Positions 59,556-64,000 of a DNA stretch of 64,000 nt are shown here, piece after piece. A program made the position numbers and the translations under genes. Source of the DNA: Alnus glutinosa (lineage: Eukaryota; Streptophyta; Magnoliopsida; Fagales; Betulaceae); NCBI RefSeq assembly GCF_958979055.1, contig NC_084898.1:1870001-1934000 (forward strand), in the 5' to 3' direction. The notes under the pieces were generated by a model. The model searched no databases. It saw only the letters and a program-made list of their open reading frames with translations, and had not been told where the DNA came from. Numbering within the stretch: position 1 is the stretch's first letter; the number at the start of each line of letters is the position of its first letter.

Positions 59556-60520
59556 GTGTGTACTTGTGTGTTTTGGGAAAATGATGGATATGTTGCCATT
59601 TCCAGGGTTAGTCAGGATGTGTAGTACTTATGAACCTTCGTCCAGAAAGAACCTCATTTACATGCACTTGAGGTTACACTTTCACAAGTTAAATCTCCAT
59701 GAAAACATAAAGATACAAAGTTTTGGCTTAAAACTTAGCAGGCGATACTCAGTATTTTCATTGTAAATTTCCTCTAACAACTTCCACACTTGCAGCATGT
59801 TTGAGTTTATTTTAAGTTTTTACATGTAAGACCTGGTATTTGAAATTTGTTTTTACACCCTTTTTTTTTTGGGGTGGGGGGGATGCATGTATACTTCCTA
59901 TTGTTTGTTGACATATCCCTGCCTTCTCTGTTCCCTGTCTTTGTATGCCTTTGTTCTTGACTGCATTTCTCTTTACTGAAAGAACCACATCAAACCATAC
60001 TCGTGGTTGTATGATCACAGATTAATGAGCTGCAAGTCCCTGTATACCTAAGACTGATAGACCACATTACCACATTGGTGGCTGACAATGAACTCAAAAG
60101 TAGCGGCCACAATATTAGAACACCCCTGCTGGTTATGGCTTCCCATTGCTAAACCATCAACTCTTTAAAACTGAAATAATTAGCAATTGCAATCCTCATA
60201 TTGCGTTCTCAAACCAGTTTCTTTTCACAAATTTCAAATTATTTGCCAGTCCCTTGATAAATTTATTTCGTACTTTGTATTGGAACTTTTTATATACTTG
60301 AATTTTGTGTTGCACAAAAACCAAAATTTCGGAGGCTATGCGTGGAAAACACATGGTTGGTAACACAGTGAATTTCCTTTTTTCATTTCAGGTGTTTGGG
60401 ACGGATAAAAAGTACTGGTTAATCCCTGCATATTCAAATGAGGATCGGAGACTGATGCCGGCACTTCAGGGTCTCGAATATCCAACAAGGCCTGACTTTA
60501 ATGTGCTCCAGCAGTTATAA
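56025..60520 (+). CDS. PAT13: DHHC protein S-acyltransferase, PAT13/PAT14-like
   Basis: Seven exons are 56025..56216, 56779..57019, 57142..57233, 59035..59158, 59241..59326, 59440..59505 and 60392..60520, all with GT/AG junctions; they join in frame to 309 residues. Membrane segments lie at about 14-35, 47-72, 170-196 and 208-237. The cysteine-rich domain (about 126-164, [33 protein letters not shown]) contains the catalytic DHHC at 153-156. The TTxE motif is in NTTTIE (240-245). The enzyme takes palmitate from acyl-CoA onto its DHHC cysteine and passes it to cysteines of target proteins, probably at Golgi or plasma membrane. The N-terminus [13 protein letters not shown] matches the plant PAT13/14 group as I recall it, so I chose that ATG over in-frame ones at 55,995 and 56,004. 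It looks intact; intron 3 holds a transposon. Confidence 0.92.
57937..58471. mobile_element. Mutator-like foldback element in intron 3 of the DHHC gene
   Basis: The 535-bp element is flanked by a perfect 9-bp duplication TTGTATATT (57928-57936 and 58472-58480). Ends GGGGGAAACTATACCTTACC and, on the complement, GGGAAACTGCACTTACCCCC are inverted, and the arms pair over much of their length (for example AACTTGGGTGGAAAATGCATC against GATGCATTTTCCATCCAAGTT). It has no coding capacity. It sits inside intron 3, clear of splice sites. Confidence 0.85.
59513..59551. repeat. CT microsatellite next to the exon 6 donor
   Basis: About 19 CT repeats begin seven bases after the GTTACATT donor of exon 6. 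The tract can change length, and such pyrimidine runs can affect splicing. Confidence 0.85.
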
Positions 60521-62080
60521 CAATAGACGACAACACCAGGGCATTAGGTTGCAGTTCTTTTTACAAACACATGGTCTGTGCAAATGGACTTTATGCACAG
60601 AGACAACAGCAATGGAATCATCAGCGTGGAAGAAACTTCAGCGTTGGAGATATATTGCCAGGATCTTTTGAAGGAGTGGTTGAATCTTTGAACTTGGAGG
60701 GCGATGTCTGTTAAGGTGTTGATTATGCCAGTTGGAAGTTAGGGTTTGGAGAAAGGACTCACAGCTGCATGTTGTTTTGTTATGTATATGTCATCATAGT
60801 GGTCTTTGTTATCATTTATACTACAAATATAGTACATTTAAGCGTGCTAGAAATCGAATAGTTTTTATCGTGTGTCCACACGACACAAGTTGAGAGTGTC
60901 ACATGTCCCTAATTACTGACGTGATAGTCTCATCTTGTGTTCCATGCACACAAGTCACAAGCCTAGCCCCATCAATTAAATCTAGTTTTCACCATGGTTT
61001 TGTGTTCATAGACTGGCACTTATTCCGAAAAATTTCTCAAATCGTGTAAAACTTCATATGCAAGGCATTATTTTTAAATTGAACTGGAAAAATCCATAAT
61101 TTGTTTCATCTTCTCTCCTTTTTATATGTATCTTACTGTTTCTATAATCCATTTGAAGAAACTTAGGCTTGTCAGCAATCTCATTGCCTCATTGGAGGGA
61201 ACATTTTCCCACATGTTATAAGTGCTGTATTTTGTAGGGTTCTTCAAATCTTGTTTGTTATTTTAAATTAAATGATATAGGCTTTGTAATCACAGTATTT
61301 ATTACACGTGATACATTAGGGTTTATATTATAATTTTTTTTTAAAAAAAAAAAAAACAAAAAAACAAAAAAAATCTTATCTTTGCACATCACATATGATA
61401 AATGCTGAGTTGATAAACCCAAATTATTTTAATTTGAAAATAATGGTTTAAATTCAAGAAACATTATAAAATAGATCATGATCGAAGGTTCACTTCAACT
61501 TGAGTTCTCATATAATGAGAAAAAAAACAAATGAAAACATAAATTAAATGGTCCAAGTTAAAGTCTATCAATTTTCTCTTAACATGAGCAAGTAAAACTA
61601 AAAAAATACATTAGAAAAATCTTAAGATCCAACTAAAAAGCGATCAAGAGGAAAAATTTCAAATTACCATAAATGAGTTGACTTTCGATCTATTTCAAAA
61701 CATAATTTGAAAACATTGCACATAAAAATTCATATTTCTTTTATTATAAAACATAAATTGAAGCGGTCATCATAGTTCTAACCAAAATTTTCTATTTTTT
61801 AAAAAATATCGAAATAAGCACATGAATTATTTTTCAAAATTACCCGATTTGTGTGGAGTGGACACTTTGCAATGCTCTTTCATTAAAAAAAAAAAAAACC
61901 CAAATTTCATATACAATACTCCGTTATTGGGCCTAGCCTTAAAGACCTACACAATTCGGGTTGGCCCAATAAAATCTGTGCGGCCTTTTATCTCCGCCAA
62001 TCATTCATAGACACGTACTGTCCCGCCAGTAATAAAACCGTATTTCTTGGCTGTGCTACAGTGCTAGAGGGAAAATGATT
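60521..62080. other. 3' region of the DHHC gene and intergenic DNA
   Basis: About 300 bases of likely 3' untranslated region are followed by A+T-rich sequence. At about 60,870-60,960 a foldback with TGTGTCCACACGACACAAG and CATCTTGTGTTCCATGCACAC resembles those downstream of the RING exons. Poly-A occurs near 61,340 and 61,885. No gene is recognised. Confidence 0.4.
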
Positions 62081-62089
62081 TATGAGAGA

Positions 62090-62225
62090 CAAACAATTTG
62101 TCCATCACTTCTTTTTACCTTTTTAATAAAAAAAAAAATCAAAATTTGTCCTTTGATGTGACCATCAAAGGACAAATTTTGATTTCTTTTTATTAAAAAA
62201 GCCAAAAGGGGGTGATGGGCATGAA
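62090..62225. repeat. Hairpin MITE
   Basis: A perfect 21-bp stem (62,138-62,158 and 62,163-62,183; left arm ATCAAAATTTGTCCTTTGATG) with a 4-base loop is extended on both sides by imperfect pairing (CCATCACTT with GGGTGATGGG). No clear target duplication was found. Confidence 0.6.
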
Positions 62226-63795
62226 TCAGCCCTCGTGATAGAGAGTAAAGATTTCCTGACTCTATATTCTCGTCCATTTTCCTTCGAAGGTTTTTTCTTT
62301 CTGTCTGTGGTGCACTTAGGGTTTGTTTTTTCTATTGAAAAAAAGTTATGTACTTATTTTATGCAAGTTTTTTTTTTTTAATCAAATAAATGTGTGTTTT
62401 TGATTGTGAAATCGGTGCAAATTCGGTGATCGGACGGTACTGAGTTGCAAATTCTGTCATTTTTGTTGGATTTTGTTAGGGATTTCGGTCTTTACGATGG
62501 TTTTGTTGAGACTTTCTCACTTTCAATGGGTTTGGGTTGGTGTTTATGGTTTTGTTTATGAGTCTTGGGCTTCTGCTTTCTGGTAGTGATAGGCCACGTC
62601 GTACACGAAGACCCACATGGCATACGTAGACGTGGGAGTAGAGAGAAGTGGGAGAGGAGTTGTCCCATGAGCAGAGGAGGACTGGTGCACGTATAAAAAC
62701 CGTTTGGCCAATTCCTCTGTTTTAGCTTCATAAAACAGAGTGGGTTCCCCACGTTTGACAACGTGGGCTATGTGCATATTTTGTGTGTGGGTTATGTGAA
62801 TGTAGTGTTCTGTAGATAATGGGTAGTAGAGTAAAAGTTGTGTGTCGTGTATTGTAGAATCTGAACTGTGGTTTAACTCCCACCCAGAGTGGAGTTCTAT
62901 CGTGTATTGTCTTCTTCCTTTCATTGACTTCTTATCTTAGAAATTGACTTCTCTGATTGGGACCCATCATAGATATTGTAACTTGTAAGGTGGGCATGTG
63001 TTGTTTTGTAATCTCTGTTATGCTTGGTTTGATGTTCTTTTTGGTTGATGAGAAAATTTGAAAGGGTATAATCATACGTTGCCAGTGAAAATGAGTCATT
63101 TTATAGGGCGTGTGAAATGTCTATGCTCATAACATGTTCTTTTGCTATTCCATGATTTCCATGTATTTTTTAGTTATCTGGTGGACATAACTCGTATTTA
63201 TATGATTATGGATATGTAGATATATATGTCTTCTACCTATGGAAGCGTAGATTCTGTGCTAGAGATTGATTTGTTGTTGCAGAGGGTGATTCATGGATGA
63301 CAATATTGATCGTCATGGTGTTAGGTTCCTTTTCTTGAGACGTTGATCGAGTGAAACTTAATGTAGAAAGTTTTGAATCTTTGATGGTTGAGAATGTTTA
63401 TTTTAAATGATGCCTTCTATAGTTCCAAAATTTTTATCTTGCTCATCAGTTATAGTGAAAAACTAATTCATGGAGAAGTTGTTAGGACCACCTGGAGGCA
63501 ACCGGGGGTGGATATTTAGAATTTTTAGCGGATTTCCAAATATCTTTTAGTAAGATGAATGCAAATTTTTTTATGATGTGCTGTTTGATTCTTTAGTTGT
63601 TGGTAAAATATCCTCGTAGATGGTCATTTTGGTAAGAAGTTAGCAAACAGATTTTCTACCCATGTTTTTTGTTGTTGATATTGTTTTATATAATTGTCAT
63701 TTAATTGGTTATAATGCTGAATCTCATGGTTGCAGCATATATTTTGCTTTGCAGACTAAGGCTCAAGTTTTGAGGGGGTTCATAGCACTAGGAAA
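62226..63795 (+). other. Probable promoter and 5' untranslated region of the downstream gene
   Basis: The sequence becomes T/G-rich and leader-like. A stretch near 63,270-63,282 (GATTTGTTGTTGCAG) could be an acceptor before an untranslated exon. A minus-strand open frame of 122 codons (62,556-62,924) has no recognisable features. Confidence 0.35.
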
Positions 63796-63925
63796 ATGAA
63801 GGGAGGCAAAAAAGGAGACACCGATAAAGAAAAGAAAGAAAACCCTTGGATTCATGTTAGGTCAAGCAGTAAAGGCTGTAAAGCTTTTGTTCAGGGCCAG
63901 CCCGGCCGGGAAGATGAAGTTGAAG
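63796..63925 (+). CDS. First coding exon of an unrecognised lysine-rich protein (3' part outside window)
   Basis: The ATG at 63,796 opens a frame of 43 complete codons plus one base, ending at a GTAAAG donor (GAAG|GTAAAG). The start is strongly charged (MKGGKKGDTDKEKKENPW), followed by IHVRSSSKGCKAFVQGQPGR and an acidic end. Reading through instead would add 18 residues to a TAA at 63,973-63,975. I do not recognise the family. A lysine-rich start suits a nuclear or nucleic-acid-associated protein, but that is only a guess. Confidence 0.5.
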
Positions 63926-64000
63926 GTAAAGTGGATCTTTTAACTGGTTGTAATGCTATTTCTTTTCTTTCCTAATCAATATATAGGAAAAGGGAAAGAC

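Noticed and set aside
62556..62924. 122-codon minus-strand open frame
   Set aside because: No signal, domain or family resemblance; lies in the probable leader region of a plus-strand gene.
1..64000. tRNA, rRNA, organelle-derived or viral genes
   Set aside because: None seen on reading both strands; a tRNAscan or profile search would be decisive but could not be run.

Overview
This window is nuclear DNA of a flowering plant. It is A+T-rich, its genes have introns, and it is dense in plant transposons: Harbinger, CACTA, Mutator, Ty1/copia and Ty3/gypsy derivatives, TRIM and LINE. The gene families are a membrane RING-H2 ubiquitin ligase with a wall-associated-kinase-type ectodomain, a type 1 lipid transfer protein and a DHHC S-acyltransferase. 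They point to a eudicot, probably a woody rosid. I cannot name the species.

Bases 1 to about 44,790 hold a tandem array of a gene of the ATL20/21/22 type. The ancestral unit appears to be three divergent first exons (E1a, E1b, E1c), each coding a signal peptide plus a cysteine-rich GUB_WAK-type ectodomain, followed by one second exon (E2) coding the membrane segment and the RING-H2 domain. Unit 3 (32,065-41,994) is complete: E1a, E1b, E1c and E2 are all open, and all three first exons end in the same splice phase before the same donor, G|GTACGTTT. Unit 2 (17,475-24,930) is damaged: E1a has a nonsense codon, and E1b is fused out of frame to the tail of E1c by a deletion of about 2.2 kb. Unit 1 enters the window at the last 97 bases of E1c and keeps an intact E2 (3,491-3,960). 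A fourth, decayed E2 lies at 44,091-44,562. The E1a-to-E1a period is 14.59 kb. The paralogous units serve as natural empty-site controls, so several insertions can be bounded to the base: a 7.0-kb Ty3-like noncoding LTR element in minus orientation (5,437-12,464), Harbinger-like elements (1,227-2,090 with its unit 2 copy, and 4,370-5,209) and a CACTA element (12,988-14,491).

Bases 44,790-56,000 hold a type 1 nonspecific lipid transfer protein gene (46,114-46,551) and then a transposon graveyard: a relic of the 7-kb element family, a 1.4-kb Harbinger-like element, a LINE RNase H remnant, a copia 3' end with its LTR, a second copia LTR facing the other way, and a foldback Mutator-like element nested in an older repeat.

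Bases 56,025-60,520 hold a complete seven-exon DHHC S-acyltransferase gene of the PAT13/PAT14 type, with a Mutator-like foldback element (perfect 9-bp target duplication) in intron 3. The last 1.7 kb hold a hairpin MITE and the start of an unrecognised gene (first coding exon 63,796-63,925) that runs off the window.

The most interesting possibility is that the E1a/E1b/E1c-E2 unit works as a variable-first-exon system, with interchangeable ectodomains spliced to one membrane ligase exon. The sequence permits this but does not prove it.
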